From the NCBI GenBank assembly GCA_023376005.1, contig CM042145.1, positions 13,429,073 through 13,493,072 of the forward strand: 64,000 bases of DNA, read 5' to 3'. Below, in pieces: positions 32,450 through 46,564 of this stretch. Positions within the stretch are counted from its first letter, which is position 1. Every line of letters starts with the position of its first letter. This stretch comes from Doryteuthis pealeii. Its lineage: Eukaryota; Mollusca; Cephalopoda; Myopsida; Loliginidae. The notes beneath the pieces are model-generated. The model was not told where the DNA came from. It ran no database searches and saw only the letters and a list, made by a program, of their open reading frames with translations. Made by a program: the position numbers and the translations under genes.

Positions 32450-32822
32450 GTACGCTAGAAAATTTAATTCCAAATATACCTCCTCTCTCGTTTTGTGTAT
32501 GTTGTGATTTGTTTTCTCAGTTGTAATGAAAATCCCATGATGGAGTCAGCATATGACACTGACCCTTTCTCTGTTGATGTATTGCTTCTACATTTCAAAG
32601 AGACCTTGTTTTTTATAAATAAATTCGTTAAGTCTTGATCTAGAATCCCCGAATATGATAAATTTAATTCTCTTATGTGTTTGATTGGTGGGGAAAAAGA
32701 GCTACTTATTTGTGTGGACCGATGGAAATGTGTGTGTGTGTGTGTTAATGATAAAATGTTATAGTGGCAGTGCATTAACTTGATTGTTTCTTTTTTTCCC
32801 CTTGGTGGCTGTTTTATCACAG

Positions 32823-32898
32823 ATGGAACTCAGAGTTGGTAATAAGTACCGTCTTGGCCGGAAGATTGGCAGCGGCTCTTTCGGAGATATCTACCTTG
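32823..32898 (+). CDS. CSNK1D/E: Casein kinase 1 delta/epsilon, coding exon 1 (residues 1-25)
   Basis: First coding exon of a CK1 delta/epsilon serine/threonine kinase. This family phosphorylates acidic or pre-phosphorylated substrates, among them PERIOD, Dishevelled and other Wnt components, in cytoplasm and nucleus. The exon encodes [20 protein letters not shown] and continues GDIYL. It holds the whole glycine-rich ATP loop (GSGSFG). The N-terminal MELRVG is typical of the delta/epsilon branch rather than alpha or gamma. The start is the first ATG, placed directly after a polypyrimidine tract and CAG acceptor. The donor is CCTTG/GTAAGT, with intron phase 1. Delta cannot be separated from epsilon here; many invertebrates have one gene for both. 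Identity is nearly certain because all five exons join in frame. Confidence 0.97.
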
Positions 32899-35800
32899 GT
32901 AAGTAGACTTTATATATATATAATTGAATATAGATGAAAAGAAAAGAAGTCCAAATTAAAGATGTTTTCTGACGAATTCTCTGGCCACAATTCTCATGTT
33001 GGTCATAAAGTGAGGGTCCATATCGAATTCATTCTCTTCATCTCTACTTTCAATACATACGTATTACAACAGCCTTTCTTTAATTTCGTCCTATTATAGA
33101 GGTTTTATTGATCCTAATTAACATCTATAATTTATATAAGAATGAATATTTTAAAGTCGGATTGGGATTAATTGCTTTGAATTTTTTTGTCACTTTTAAC
33201 CGAAGAGAGAATCTCATTTCATTTATTTTTCATGTTTGCTTCGAGTTTTAGTCTTGAAACGAACTAAAAAAAAAAAGGTCTTTTTATTTAATATTTTCAT
33301 TGGTTGTTTTTGTAATATTGTCACCAAAGTAAATGAATTAAGATACTTTTTTGCTGGTTGTTTGTATGTCAATATTGAATGAATGTCAACATCGTCTTTT
33401 TTTCTTGCTTAAGAAAGTAGGGGCTCTGGCGAAATTTTCCATTTAAAGTCACCTGTATTTAGTTATTTCTTTTTTTAAATAAATTCTCCGTTACTTGTTT
33501 TAATTTTGAAGAATAAAAAAAGCCAAATACTTAAGATTTTAAAAAAAAATTATAGAATAAAAATGTTTAAAGAAATTTAAGAACGAATGTTAATTTTTGG
33601 GAATAACCAATCCGACTTTTTTATCTGTTCACTTTCCTCCACGAACTAATTAATTCAAATCTTTATTTGGTACATTAAACTTATGATTTACAAGTATTGT
33701 ATTATTATTATTTTTTGTCTATTCTCTGACCCCAAAATATTGCCAGTCTAAACTTGTCACACTGATGACTCCGACAATAAATAAATAAAAAATTACAAAA
33801 AAAAAATCATTGTTGATGAAAATAAAGCTTAAATGCAAATCAACATATCTTCATTCAACTCTTAAAAAAAATATTGCTCGTGTAGTATTACACTATGAGA
33901 CACGAAAATAAATCATTACATTCATTTCTTGTACAAATTGATAATCGATCATTGATTATTTATTAGATCATCATACTCTTGTGGATATGAGTGGGTGCCT
34001 GCTTTTGACGTGACAACAATGAGAATGGAGAGGGTGGTGCAATGACGACGACTATGATGATGATGATGATGATGATGACAAAGATGGGATTATTGCAAAC
34101 TTCCCAATCGATTAATACAAAAGACGAGATCTGCATAGATCCCCGATTTTGTATCCATTTTTCATTTTGTGTGTGTGTGTGTGTATAAATGTTACATAGT
34201 TATGGTGTCAGATGTAATAACCTCTCTACATTTTCCCCCTCCCATTTTGAGCTACACCTGACTTTATCGTCATCATTAATTATCTTCCTTTCGGTCTTTC
34301 GCTGGGATGGCCACATAATATATATATATATATAAATATATATATATTTATATTAATGGACACGCAGAAAAACTCTTGATTGAGTTGTTGTAATTGAGTA
34401 GTAGTAGTCTATGATTTTTGTATTATTATTACCCTAGCAAAGCATTCAAACCCGTTGCTAAATGTGTAAGAGTTGTTTCATTACACACAAAAGTATTATT
34501 TGGAAAACTGACGAATCATTATTGAATTTGTCTTTTTTTCCTTTGCTTATTCATTCGATTATTGAACTTGAATCTGTGTGTGTGTGTGTGTGTGTGCTAC
34601 TGTAAATAAATTAATTTTTAGTACCACTTAAAACATACTACTTCTAGTGCTAAGAAGCGAACTCTGTTCAAGTTTACACGTACGTTTCTAGCACAATTAG
34701 TTGTATTTTTTTCCTAAATATAGTATTAATCAATAATTATTTATCTACTGCATATCTGGTCCCTAAGAAGCAATGCCTTTTTTCTGTTTTTTCTTTCCAA
34801 CAACTTGCTTCAGCTCTTTTGTTCGGGTTTGAACATGGCGGATGCTTTCCTTCCTGTTTAGTGTTGTTTAGGATGAGGAAAATAAATCATTCTTTTTTTT
34901 TTTCTCTCTCCCTCTCTCTTCTTTTTTTTTCTTTCTTTTCTTCTTTACTTGCTTTATGCCATTATATATGATAGCAGTAAAAGATAAAATAAAATAAAAA
35001 AGAATTCACTCATAGTCCATTTTATTGGTCTCCACAAGTGAACCCTGAACGAATATTTTTTTCTGTCTTTCTCATAATTTAAAACTAAATGTTTTTGTTT
35101 GAGTAAATATCTTTTGTTCGGACTCTTTTCTTTTTCCTTCATCTTTTTTCAACTATTTTTCTTGCGTATGCGCGTTGAAGAGACTGTTTTAAAATTCGGG
35201 CTATTTTATTTTCATCGTTGATAATTCTAAAAGAATTTACAAAAATCCACAGACCTTCACAGTTTGATAAATAAGCCAAAGAAAATTTGTGAATTTTTAA
35301 CTTTCAGTGAAAAACCAATTCGACTACTGTTTATTTGTTTTCTTTACGTCTTGTCCCCTTTCTTGGCTCCTTCATATTTTGTTGACTAGAAAAGAATAAA
35401 GACGAAACCAAAGTCTTGTATCACTTTTAATCTTGCATTTATATCACTCACTTCTTAATGGTAAAATTATCTGCATAAAAATCTTAATTATAAGTTGATT
35501 TTTACGTAGAATCGATAGAATTTTTGTAGATATAAAAACAGTAGAAAATGAATAAACATGAAAACAATTATACATTTATTCTGTTTTGTATGTACGACCG
35601 TTGTGCTTTTCAAGAGTGTAGTATCTGTGTTCCTTCTGAACTAGAATCCGTTATGTATTCTGGCTGAAAAACCAACATAACCTATTATTAAAAAAAATAA
35701 ATAAATAATGAAAAAATACAACTAGGCAAAGAAGTAATTGGGAAAATGTGTAAAGGAGGAAATATACAGTAAAAGCTATGGAAAAACGAAAAGAAAATCA

Positions 35801-36395
35801 GGTGGAAGGGAAATGTATAGAAAGTTGGAAGGGATGGATAGGAAAGACAGGCTTGTTGGCTAGATATCAAAAAGGCAATGATTGAAAGGCAAGTAAGGAT
35901 GAAAAGATGGGGAAAAATTACTATACATTAAAATAGAGTAAAAAAAAAATAGAGGCACACACACACACATGAAACTTAATGTAACAGATTATAGTGACCA
36001 TAATTCTACTATTTATAGGTTTTATACCTGCTCTGCCATAATACCATCAAGTACTCTTTATGCAAAAACAATTCTTATTTGCAGGTCTTCTATCACTATA
36101 TATATATATATATATGACTTGGTTTGAAAATCACATTGGCGAGAAACTGTCCGTAACCAAATGGTGTTGATTCTGTGTCCACGCTACTCAAACTTGTGTA
36201 TAAATTCATGGTGAATTTGGCTATCTGAAGATGCTAGACCTCTTTTAAAGAGGAGTTTGGTTGAAATAGATATTTATTATAGCCAATAAGACTGGATTTT
36301 AAGTTTTTCTTATTTCAAATTTACAAATATTGCTCTATATATGATTGTCATGCATTGAGCTCTCTTGTGGACTAGGAAAAAATCTTTCTAATATA
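32899..36395 (+). other. CK1 intron 1, 5' part
   Basis: Intronic and AT-rich. Simple repeats include GAT triplets (34054-34078), TG runs (34171-34186, 34576-34596), a TA stretch (34318-34350) and CA (35957-35969). A CpG-containing site AACATGGCGGATG near 34833 and GCGTATGCGCG near 35164 stand out. No mobile element was recognised. Confidence 0.6.
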
Positions 36396-36425
36396 TCTAT
36401 ATAAAAGGAAAATTGTGTGTGTGTA

Positions 36426-36457
<32 letters not shown>

Positions 36458-36655
36458 ATGTATATTTCTTTTTCACATATGGAATTAATCTATGTTTGTA
36501 TATGTATATTGACAAAAACATGGATAGGTAAGAATCAACATAGACTGGAAGAGATAAGTGAAAGAATAAGAAACTTCAAAGGGTAAGAGAAAAGGGAAGG
36601 GGCAATGGATAATCTTAGTTGTCAATACTAATGGGATTTCCATGGGTTCAACTAG
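36396..36655 (+). mobile_element. Candidate short Helitron H4 in intron 1
   Basis: The 5' end A/TCTATATAAAAGGAAAATTG is followed by TG and TA repeats. The 3' end has small hairpin ATGG-GATTT-CCAT, eight bases and CTAG/T. The length of 260 bp is plausible for a non-autonomous copy, but there is no second copy to confirm it. Confidence 0.4.
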
Positions 36656-38576
36656 TAAGTTGTTAATGATTTTACATAATTTCATTTAAGTCATGGATTT
36701 CAAGTTTGAAAATGTATAACATGCTAAGTAATGAGTCATAATATACTTATTTACCTTGTTTATAAACAGTACTTATTTCATGTTAGTAATAAGTTTGTCA
36801 TGGAATCCAAATAGTATGTCTGTCAAAATTTGTCCAACTAGATACATAAATGCTAGGCACAAATTGTCTGCCAGGTGCCAATTTTTTTATCCTTAAAATT
36901 CCTTCTTTTGAACAAATTAAATGATTGCTCCTTTACTGTTAGTAAATTAAAGAAAAATAATTAATTAGTAAATGTTGTTATTATGTAATTTGCTCTAGAA
37001 TTCTAAAATATAAGAAATAGAACCGTTTGAGTTAGAGGAATTCCTCTGGAATCAATACAGCTCAGTTTGATTTATCGGTTAATTTTTGTCAATCTTTGAG
37101 ATTTTTTTCCCTCAGTCATATTTGAAAACAAATATTTTGGCATTCTTCTCAGTTCATTTCAGTTTTTATTTATAGTGATCCTTTATAACAATTTAATTGA
37201 CAGAGTAACTTGGAGAATGTTAAAGGTAGTAGCTTCTTAAGATTTATACTTGATCTGATAGAATGTTTGTATCATTAGAATAAGAAAAAAATCCATTTTT
37301 AGCTGTTCACTCTTATTTTTAAAAAATTTCAATTCCTTATTGGTATTATTTTACCTTAATTAAATCTTTTTTTGCTGCAGACAGGTTTTTTTTTCTAAAA
37401 TTATGGATATTTATTTAAATTCTGAATTTTTTTTCTGATGATAATGACTGTTAGATCACAAATATTAAAATCATTGTTTATAAACTCAAGATATATATTC
37501 CAGGTATTTAAGATTTGAGTAATTTTTTTTTTTTTACTAAACAGTAGTGTGTATTTGATAAAAGATTTTCCAAACTTGGAATGCCTATTGCTGGGCCTTA
37601 AAAAACAAAGCTTAATTATTTTATGAAAGAATTCCCAATTTTTAGCAGAGGAACCACAAATCTTGTTTATTTATTTATTTTTTAAGATGGCAGTTTGTAA
37701 TATAGAATCATTATGTATTTGATAATTATTTCTCCACTCTGCGTATTAAATTACTCATTAATTGGATTCAGTTATTAACACTATAATTAAATTCAACTTT
37801 ATCAAGATTATTCCTTCATTGTTGGTGGCTATCTGACAAATGTCCTCTGGCTTTAAATAAAACAGGATTAGTCTTTTATATTTCCTTGCTATTTTTATGT
37901 AAGCTTAGTTAAATTTCACACTTTTGTTGTTGATAAAATAGAAATTATAATCATGAAAATTGTCAATTTTGTCAGCTGTAACATAACTGACATTGACAAA
38001 TTTTGTATTATTTTTTGCTTTAGTATGAAAAATGTTGTAATGTGTTTTCTTGCCAGAAAAATATAAAAATGGACAATGTACTAATGACCTTTTTAATATT
38101 GATGTCTAGCATTTAGGGAAGGATTAATTTATTCTATCTTCTCATCACAAGTAGTTATTGTCTCTTTTCCACTTGAAAGAAAAATTCTTTTTTTCTTTTC
38201 TGACCGCATGAGGATGTAAAGATTATTCTCATTTCTTTTTATGATAGCAAATGCTGTATCATTTCCTGTATTCTAGTAGCAAGTCTTCAATAGTCTTAAT
38301 GGACTTTTAGCCAGAGGCAGAAAATACTTTGCCTAATTTAAGTGATCATTGTGTGTGTGTGTGTGTGTGTATGTGTGTGAATAAAAGTTGAGGAACAAAC
38401 GTGGATAAAACAACACAAAGAATTTAAATCAATACTTTGCCTCAGAATATTTTTATAAAAAATTTCTGAATCTTTGTAAATATTAATTGATTGAAATCAT
38501 TTGGGTTTTTTTTTTATCCACTTTTGTTCAACTTTTATTCACATTGTTGGATTTTACCCAATCTGTTACTTCCTCT

Positions 38577-38637
<61 letters not shown>

Positions 38638-39690
38638 CATACTTTTGTAAAGATTTTATTGAATAACTTGGTTTGTAATAGTTAAATATTCATTAAGAAT
38701 AATTTCTCCTCTTTATATTTGTTTATTTTAACTTGCCTTTCCCTATTAACTTGAAACTTAGTTGTAATAATGAATTTGTTTTTGCCTTTTCTCATATTGT
38801 AATTATTGTTAATTTTAATAAGAAAACTATTACATAATATTCTTATTGAAGTGTTTTGAATGGTTAATAATATTTCTTCATAATCTTACCTATTGATTAT
38901 TACAAATACCAACTTTTTCACAAAGAATGTATTTTAGTGTATGGGCTTAAAAAAAAAGATCCTGATCAGTAATCTATTGGTGTTTAGTATTACTTTGCAA
39001 CATTGCATAGAGATAGTAATAGTAACACTGCTAAATTTATCTTTCATTTGACTGGGCTTAGAAGCAATTATAAGTATTTATATTACCTTGTGAATATATA
39101 CTTTTTAAATAGACATGTTCAACTGTTGAATCTAGTGCTATTAAATTTGGTTCAGGGGGAAAATCTTAGATGAGCAAGGTTAGCATAATCTGTTATTTTT
39201 ATTTAAAAATTAACTGTTTTGTAGCCTATGATATCATAGGTATTTAAAACTTTGATTTGCTTTAATTATTATATTGATTAAAACTGAATCTTACAATTCA
39301 GTTGCACTCCATCTGCATGTTGTGCATTGCTAATAAGGGAAAAAGGGATTGTCACGGGTCAGGAATTAATACAGTTTTACGAATTGAATATGATTATTAT
39401 TTATGTGTAATTTGTATAACACAGTAATTTGATTGTTTTGCTGAATTATTTTTTTTTTCTACAGATTTAGTTGTATTTAAACTGGAGACATAATGTAAAA
39501 TGCATTCAAAGTATGTGAGCTTGTAGTATAAGTTTCTATATAATTGCTTGAAACTTCTAATTTAGAGTTTGACTAAGTTTTTTTTTTTCAGGATTTTTAA
39601 TTCTAACTCTGTTTAGAAAAATATTCAGGTGAAAAAAATTAGGATAGATTGGTGTAGCCGCTATAAATTTTATCTTAAAAACACAAATTA
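36656..39690 (+). other. CK1 intron 1, middle
   Basis: AT-rich sequence with a TG run (38351-38379) and a CA-TA compound run (38577-38635). I see no gene or transposon. Confidence 0.6.
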
Positions 39691-39696
39691 AACACT

Positions 39697-40305
39697 AAGC
39701 CTGCCCTATTGGCTGTGTCTGTAGAATATACTGACTGCGTCTCTGCAGACAGCACCCCCCTCCCAATGGGGCCACCTACTAGCTGTGGGTAGCAACCATT
39801 AATGCCTTAGGATGGGATCATTATGGCTAAGGAGTCCATGACTCAAATATTAAGTGGTCATGTAACCTGCAACACTCTTCATACCTTACTGTGCTAGACA
39901 GTTGGTCAGAGGGACCCAATCCAATCCATCAGCTGGTCATATTAAGCTCTAGCACCTATATGATTGTCCCGACTGTATTCTTCAGATTGCTCTTATGTCA
40001 AACAAACACCTAACCCTTTTTGTCTTATTGAGGCTAGAAGGCAGTGACTGAGGGTCAACTAGCAGTTTATTGATATATATGAAGTTATTTATTCTAATTT
40101 ATTAATACACAAAGTTAATGAAAAATTTAATATTAAAATTATTTCAACCAATTTAGTGTCTTGAATATGATGCTAAACTGCATCTAGTGATGAGGTTCCA
40201 ATTCTGGAGAGAATGGAGTACCCTTCATTGTCATTACTCCCAGGTCCACTCTGACCCAAAGTGGTAGTACCTTTTAAGGTCTTATCTATGGGTCAAATAG
40301 ATCTG
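39697..40305 (+). mobile_element. LR1 copy in CK1 intron 1
   Basis: Sense copy: AAGCCTGCCCTATTGGCTG at the 5' end, CCCAATGGGGCCACCTA, CTCTAGCACCTATATGATT, and a 3' end CTTATCTATGGGTCAAATAG. About 95 bp of unrelated AT sequence sit between GAGGGTCAA and ATGATGCTAAACTGC. It is more diverged than the 49981 copy. Confidence 0.8.
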
Positions 40306-42356
40306 TTTGCAAGTTAATGAAAATTATTTTTTTTATCAGTTTGATACACATAGTTAAAAATATTTCTACTAGTCAAACAAAAATATTTACCTACAAACTC
40401 TTCACTTACAAAACATATATATATATTAGAGAGAGAGAGATATACTGATAGGTATGCATTCTGTGTCCCAGTGTTTTTCTTTTTTTCTTCCTCCACCATT
40501 TCAAGCTAACTGTAAATCCATTTCAATAGTTTCTTAGAAATGAATTACACAGGATAGGTTACAAGGTAGGAGTTAGATGGCTTTAGTTGGGACCCATGAA
40601 TTTTCCCGGGGACTGTGTCAAAGCAAATATGTGAATCCCAGGACGCACTAAATCAAAAAGCTACCAGCATCTGTGTGTGTGTGTGTAAAGATTTGGCATT
40701 AAATAGCCCAAACAACCTAAACATTGAACTTACTGATATCTTTATAACTTGAATATTTTTTGAATCTCCTGTGAATTAAATGTGACAACCATATAATTAC
40801 TTTAGATCTGACCAGGTGTGTACAAAGTTGAATTAATGTTGAAGAAAAAAAAGCTGTCATTAAAATTGAATTCATTTATATCCACAAGAAGGGAATTGAA
40901 TTTCTTTTGACCAGATATGGTAACAGCAGATTCTGATTTTCATTACAGATATTTATTGTAATAATAGTTTCCTTTGATAGTCAATCAGAATTTGAAAATT
41001 TCCCAATTGCTGACTATTAGCAACAAATAAGATGTGGTTGTTATTCAGAAATTGCCTAAAGATCAATGGGGAAAAAAATCAATTTTCCATAAATAAGACA
41101 TAGAAGGACAATCATTATATAAACTAGGTTTCCTATGGAACATTTTGTTCAAGTGTTAACATTTTTACATTGTACCTATGTATCATTAATAAGAAAAACC
41201 TGGTTGTAACTTACTTGTGGTAGTGGTGTATAAAAGGAAACATGGTTGATAAATTAAATAACCAAACAAGATTGGTTATTTTATAACTTGACTCTTTATT
41301 ATTTTTATTTTTCAATTGTTGAGTATTAAATTATTCTTTTTATTATCACTATACATCTAATGTAATTGATGTTATAATTTTGAAATATTTTAATGGCTGA
41401 TCAAATTATGGCTTTCAAATATTGTTTGTAAATTTCCTTTTTTTTTCTTTTAACCTTAAACCTGATGGTAATGTTTTCAAAATCCTTTTAATGGTTCCTA
41501 TCCTTAATATTTAGCAGGTGATAGACTATCCCAATATGAGTAAGTCAAAGCTGAATATTTACACAAAGTAATTTCTAATGCTTTTTTTTTCTTGGTTGAA
41601 TGTTTCCATGACTGGTTTTATTTGATATCAAGTATTTTCTCAAGTATTCACAAAATAATCATTTGGGCTAATTTACTTGTATTTTATTTTGTCAACTTTT
41701 TTCTTTTCTCAAAGCAAAACTGGGCATACAAGCATATAAACTAAATACTGTGTGTGTGTGTGTGTGTTGTAGTAAGTAGCACAGGAGTAAAAAGGGAAGA
41801 AAATTATAGTTTTCTGTTCAACTATTTTTTTATTTTTGTTTTATGTTTTATGTCCCATGACTCGTATGAATATTAAAAAAAATCTATTTCATTCTATAAA
41901 TAGATTTTATTTTGAAAAGTTTAGTTTAATTATGGATTTTTTTATTTAACCAATTCCACATTCATCAATTTGAAGATTAACTAATTCAATTAAGTCTCTG
42001 TTGGATTTTAAAATTTTTGTTTTCTGGATAAGTTAAACTTATATTTAAAATTTTTGTCTTGCTTTTCTTCTCTCAAGTGTTTTTGCTTTAAGAAAAAATA
42101 TTTATATTCCAAAATCCAATGGGTTTTATTTATTTTATCTTTACTGTTCTTGAAAAATTCAAGTTTTAAACTTCATCCTATTTTGATAACTGTTATGATC
42201 TTTTTTTTAATCCTTCATTAAATCCCAGATAGGTGCATTAGCATTTTCTTTTGCAGTCTTATTGTAAGATTTTTTGTGTGTAGATTATTTTAATAGTTTC
42301 AGAATTTTTCCCCATTTTAGTTAATTGATATTTACTAAAGTAAAAATTTATTACAG
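40306..42356 (+). other. CK1 intron 1, 3' part
   Basis: AT-rich, with a GA run (40430-40440) and TG runs (40671-40686, 41751-41767). The splice acceptor at its end is TTATTACAG. No other feature is seen. Confidence 0.6.
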
Positions 42357-42467
42357 GTACCGATATATCCAATGGTGAGGAGGTTGCAATTAAGTTAGAA
42401 TGTGTGAAAACCAAGCACCCTCAGCTTCACATCGAAAGTAAAATCTACCGAATGATGCAAGGTGGAG
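42357..42467 (+). CDS. CSNK1D/E: Casein kinase 1 delta/epsilon, coding exon 2 (residues 26-62)
   Basis: 111 nt, phase 1 to phase 1, after a 9.5-kb intron. The acceptor is TTATTACAG and the donor GGAG/GTAAGT. It encodes [20 protein letters not shown] and then [16 protein letters not shown]. Visible functional residues are the ATP-anchoring lysine of subdomain II (AIKLE, Lys38 in family numbering) and the helix-C glutamate in HIESKIY. The sequence is almost the same as the vertebrate protein; the small change is SN in the TDIS-NGEE loop, a known variable spot. Confidence 0.97.
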
Positions 42468-45003
42468 GTAAGTATTTTATTCTCTTATTTATTTTGAATA
42501 TTAAAATGCTTGAATTTTCAATGTGATCCTAAAATTCAAATGATAAATTATAAAGTATAGTTGATATTAGGTATCAACAAAATGAGCGCTGGTTTTTCAC
42601 TTTAAAAGTGAATTAAAATTAAATAAATTGATTATTTAAGGTCAAAGTTTTGTTTTAGTCGATAAGTAGTAACATAATAAGCATCAGTAAAAAAAAAAAA
42701 AAAAAAAAAAAAAACATAATATTACAAATGTAATTATTTTTTAATAAATTTAAACATTGATGAATTATCCCAAAATTTTACTAAATATGTAAATTAACAA
42801 AACAAGTTATTAAAAGTTAAAAAAAAAAAAAAAAACTTATAATAGTTTCTTCTTAGCAATCAATAACAAAAAACATCAAATACACTATATACATAAAAAT
42901 TACTAACTTGTTGATATTTTATTTAACTGAAATTTTTTTTTTTTCCTTCTAAACACGTAGAAAAACTAAAACACTCTAAATAATTCTTGTGGGTTTTGTT
43001 TACAAAAGAATTGACTGGGAAATGTCATGGGATATATTTTTCTGATGTTAACACTATGGTGGCTGAGATTACCAAAAATCAGAATCATCTGATTTTTGAT
43101 AACATTTTCAGTATTAACTTATTAATCAATGAATTCTTTCTTTTAAATTTCTGAATTGTTTCAATCAAACTAATTCAATGGAAATAAATCGAAATTCTTT
43201 AAAATAAATGTTACTGCTATAGTAATCCACGGTAGCATCTAGAACAACAATTTAATTACCTAATTAATAGATAAAATTTATTCAAAATATAAATTGCATA
43301 ATTTTAAGTTTTTAATTTCATATTTTTAGATTCTAAAAACAAATATTTATTTAATAACAAGCTTACTTTAGTATGGTTATGTATTAGTCAAATTAAAATA
43401 TCTCGGTTTAAAAGTTAGGCCCCTATCCTTTTAAACAGAACAAATATTGATGTATATTTTTTTCACTGATAATCTAAAAGACAATTATATTTTATAAACA
43501 ACAGAGTAAAAAAAAATCCATTGATAAATCATTACTGAAAATTTCATTAAAATCGGATGATTCCCTGATTTTTGGTAAAATCTTTTCAATCAAGGGGGGG
43601 TGATTTGATTTTGTAAAATGCGTCTATGATGTCAACTTTGTTGATACTTAGTTAATATCTAGCAGTTCACTGTAATGTGTTGCAATTCTTTATGCTACAG
43701 TCATTATGATCTTTAATATAATTACCTTGCTTTTAAATTTTATCAAAAAAGTTTTCTTTTATCATTAACCTCGATTCAAATAAATTTTTGCTAGCTCAAT
43801 AAAAATCATTTCCAAAAAACATTGCTACAAAGTTTCAATAATTTTGATAATTTTTCTATGTTTCTGAGATGAATAATCATTATTATTATACACTGATGTA
43901 CTCTGATTGTTTGAATTAGTTGCTTCATGTTTGTATTTAATCTTTCTCTTGCATATCATCTTCGATATATTTATTCTCAATTAAATAATTAGTTGTGAAC
44001 TAGCCTTGGTATATTTATTTAAACTGGAAAGTTCATTTTGACAAAGCCCATCTCTCAGAGGTAATGGGGATATTTTTAGTTATATTTCCTTTGCTGTGAG
44101 AGATATGTAAATCATCTTGAATGTTGAGTCTCTCCTTTTTTTGGCATTAATTATTCACAAGTAGCTTATTAAATTTTAATTATCTCTGGTCAAATGTGGG
44201 CACCTCATATGACATGATAGCTATTGAGTTAGGCTGGAAAAATGTTATTTATAAGTTGTGATTCTCACTGGGTGCTCCATTCTTCTGGTCTTGTATCAAA
44301 CTAAGCTTAGTAAATGACATCTCTGGCCAAATGTATTGCTTTTTCTGTGATTCTTATCTTTCTTCCTATTTTTATTTTAATGAAGTTTTGATGAAAATTA
44401 CAAGATATAACTTGCTTTCACCTTAATATTAACAATAGGGTAACTGTTAAGAACATTGCACTACTTTTTGCTCTAATAAACTTGCCATGGCACAATTAGT
44501 AGTTAACTTTCCTCTGTTTACTTAAGTCACAGATGTTTTATATTCGTTTAAGAAATCATAACCTTATTATAATTCAATGAAAACTATCTTATAACCAGAT
44601 ATATTTGTCTGTCTAAATTGCTTTGGCTTTGTTTCTATGCTGACTTTTAAAGAAAAAATACAATTTACATTTGATGTGTGTGAAAGAAAACAAGAATTTA
44701 ATTAATTTTTTTTATAACTTTTTTTTCTTCAAAATTTACTTTTGTAATTTTCCAAGAAACTGTTCACAAACAAAGAGGTCAACATGTGTGCTACATTTGT
44801 ATGGGGATAGAATACATCAAAATATAGACTGTGAAGTTTATTTTCAATTTCAAAGTTACATTTATTTATTATCATAAAGTGCATTATGAAATGGTTATTA
44901 ATGTTATAATTGAGAATTATCTTTTTGCTAGGACAATCGGACCTCTTCTTTGAATTGTTGTTGGTAATACAGCTTCAGATGATCCATTCTTCATCTTATT
45001 AAC

Positions 45004-45039
<36 letters not shown>

Positions 45040-45454
45040 GAGAGAGGGGAAAAAATCTCTTCTTCCTTGGAAAAAACAAAATGGCACAGAAAATAGTTAC
45101 TAACTGGACCAATCCATTCTAGCATTTTCTGTGCACCACCTCCCTTTTTTTCCTCTTAAATTACTGATGAAAGCTGAAGAATGGATCATTTAAAACATGT
45201 TAATGACATTAAGAATACAGAGTAGAGATTTAATTGTCTGATCAGTTTCTAGGATCTTTTTTAATTATGTCCATAAGTTAGATTCTCAATGAAAGGATTT
45301 GAATTTGCATTTTTTGTTGCTGTGAAATGGGGAGAATATTGTTTACTTGGGATTTGTTTACCAAAGAAATTGAAATAAAAAGTTGATACTGTAGCTAAAG
45401 GATTATGATAATGTTGTTGAAAAACTTGAATGTTTTGCTTTCTTTGTCTTGCAG
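42468..45454 (+). other. CK1 intron 2
   Basis: 2,987 bp with no recognised mobile element. Contains a 26-A run (42689-42714) and a TG-TA compound run (45005-45038). Confidence 0.7.
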
Positions 45455-45603
45455 TTGGCATTCCGACCATCAAATGGTGCGGTGCTGAGGGAGACTACAA
45501 CGTGATGGTAATGGAACTTCTGGGCCCAAGTCTGGAGGACCTTTTCAATTTCTGCTCAAGAAAATTCAGTCTCAAAACTGTACTGTTGCTTGCAGATCAA
45601 CTG
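45455..45603 (+). CDS. CSNK1D/E: Casein kinase 1 delta/epsilon, coding exon 3 (residues 62-111)
   Basis: 149 nt, entering in phase 1 and leaving in phase 0. The acceptor is TTTGTCTTGCAG and the donor CAACTG/GTAAGT. It encodes [20 protein letters not shown], then [20 protein letters not shown] and [10 protein letters not shown]. This covers the N-lobe beta strands, the hinge ([12 protein letters not shown], a CK1 signature) and the start of the C-lobe. The gatekeeper region VMVMELLG is unchanged from the family. An open frame continues past the donor into intron 3 but loses family similarity at once, so the splice site is well supported. Confidence 0.97.
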
Positions 45604-46564
45604 GTAAGTTATTTTCCATCAACTCTAGTTTATTTTTATTTTCTAAATTATCTTTTCATTAAACTTTTTTTTTTTTTTTTTTTTTTTTTTCCTTTTTAGT
45701 ATTTTGATAAGGCAAAAATTAGAATTACTTAAGCAGCAAATTTACAATAAAAGTTGCTCTATTTATTTATTATGTTTTACTTATTCAGCGTAATACATTC
45801 TAATAGAGAACAGACTATGATTTTAATGGTTTTATTAATATTATATCCACATTTACTTAATGAAAATGTAATAATAGTATAATTTACTAGCATTTATCTT
45901 TTTTGTTTCTTTTTAAAAGTATTTAGATTTAATTTTTACTGCATTTGACTTTTCTCATAAATAACCCAAATTAGCCCAATTTATTTTAAAAGTTGCCCCC
46001 AAAAGTCAAGTATTGAAATTCAAAATTTAGTAGTATTGAGATTTCAAAAGCAGCCCTATTCAGCAACTCTGATTTGACCTTTGGCTTTTATAGTTCACTA
46101 TACAAGTCATTATTAAAAATAAAGTGAGTGCAATTGATTGTACTTTTGAAGTAGGATAAAATTGTTACTCATATTTGTTAGTAGTACATATTGAATTTGT
46201 AAAATCAACCCCCCCTCCTTTTTAATAATTTTTTATAGCTAAAACTAGCCTTTGTGCTTCTAGTTTTTTTAAAAATAGATTTTTCCTTTATGACCCTAGA
46301 AGCAAGTGACAAAATTATCCTATTTTCATTATTTCAAGTTTTGACATTCAGTATTTTCAATCTTTTGATATTTAGGTTCAATCTTCATATTAAACTTTGG
46401 TTTGGTAATCAGTCACTTGTAAATTATTTTAAAAAAAGTATTTTAATTAAACTAATTAAATCTTGATTGCTAATTTTTCTCAATTTTTGCTAAATAACAA
46501 TCATGATTTATAGTTTCCAGATTTTGTTTCAATTCATTTAAGATATGTTTTTTTTCTTTTCCAG
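45604..46564 (+). other. CK1 intron 3
   Basis: 961 bp, the shortest complete coding-region intron here. A 26-T run lies at 45665-45690. No element is recognised. Confidence 0.75.

Noticed and set aside
32090..32820. Minus-strand frames with HTHTHT runs
   Set aside because: They cross TG microsatellites and the CK1 promoter and leader; there is no evidence of a minus-strand gene.
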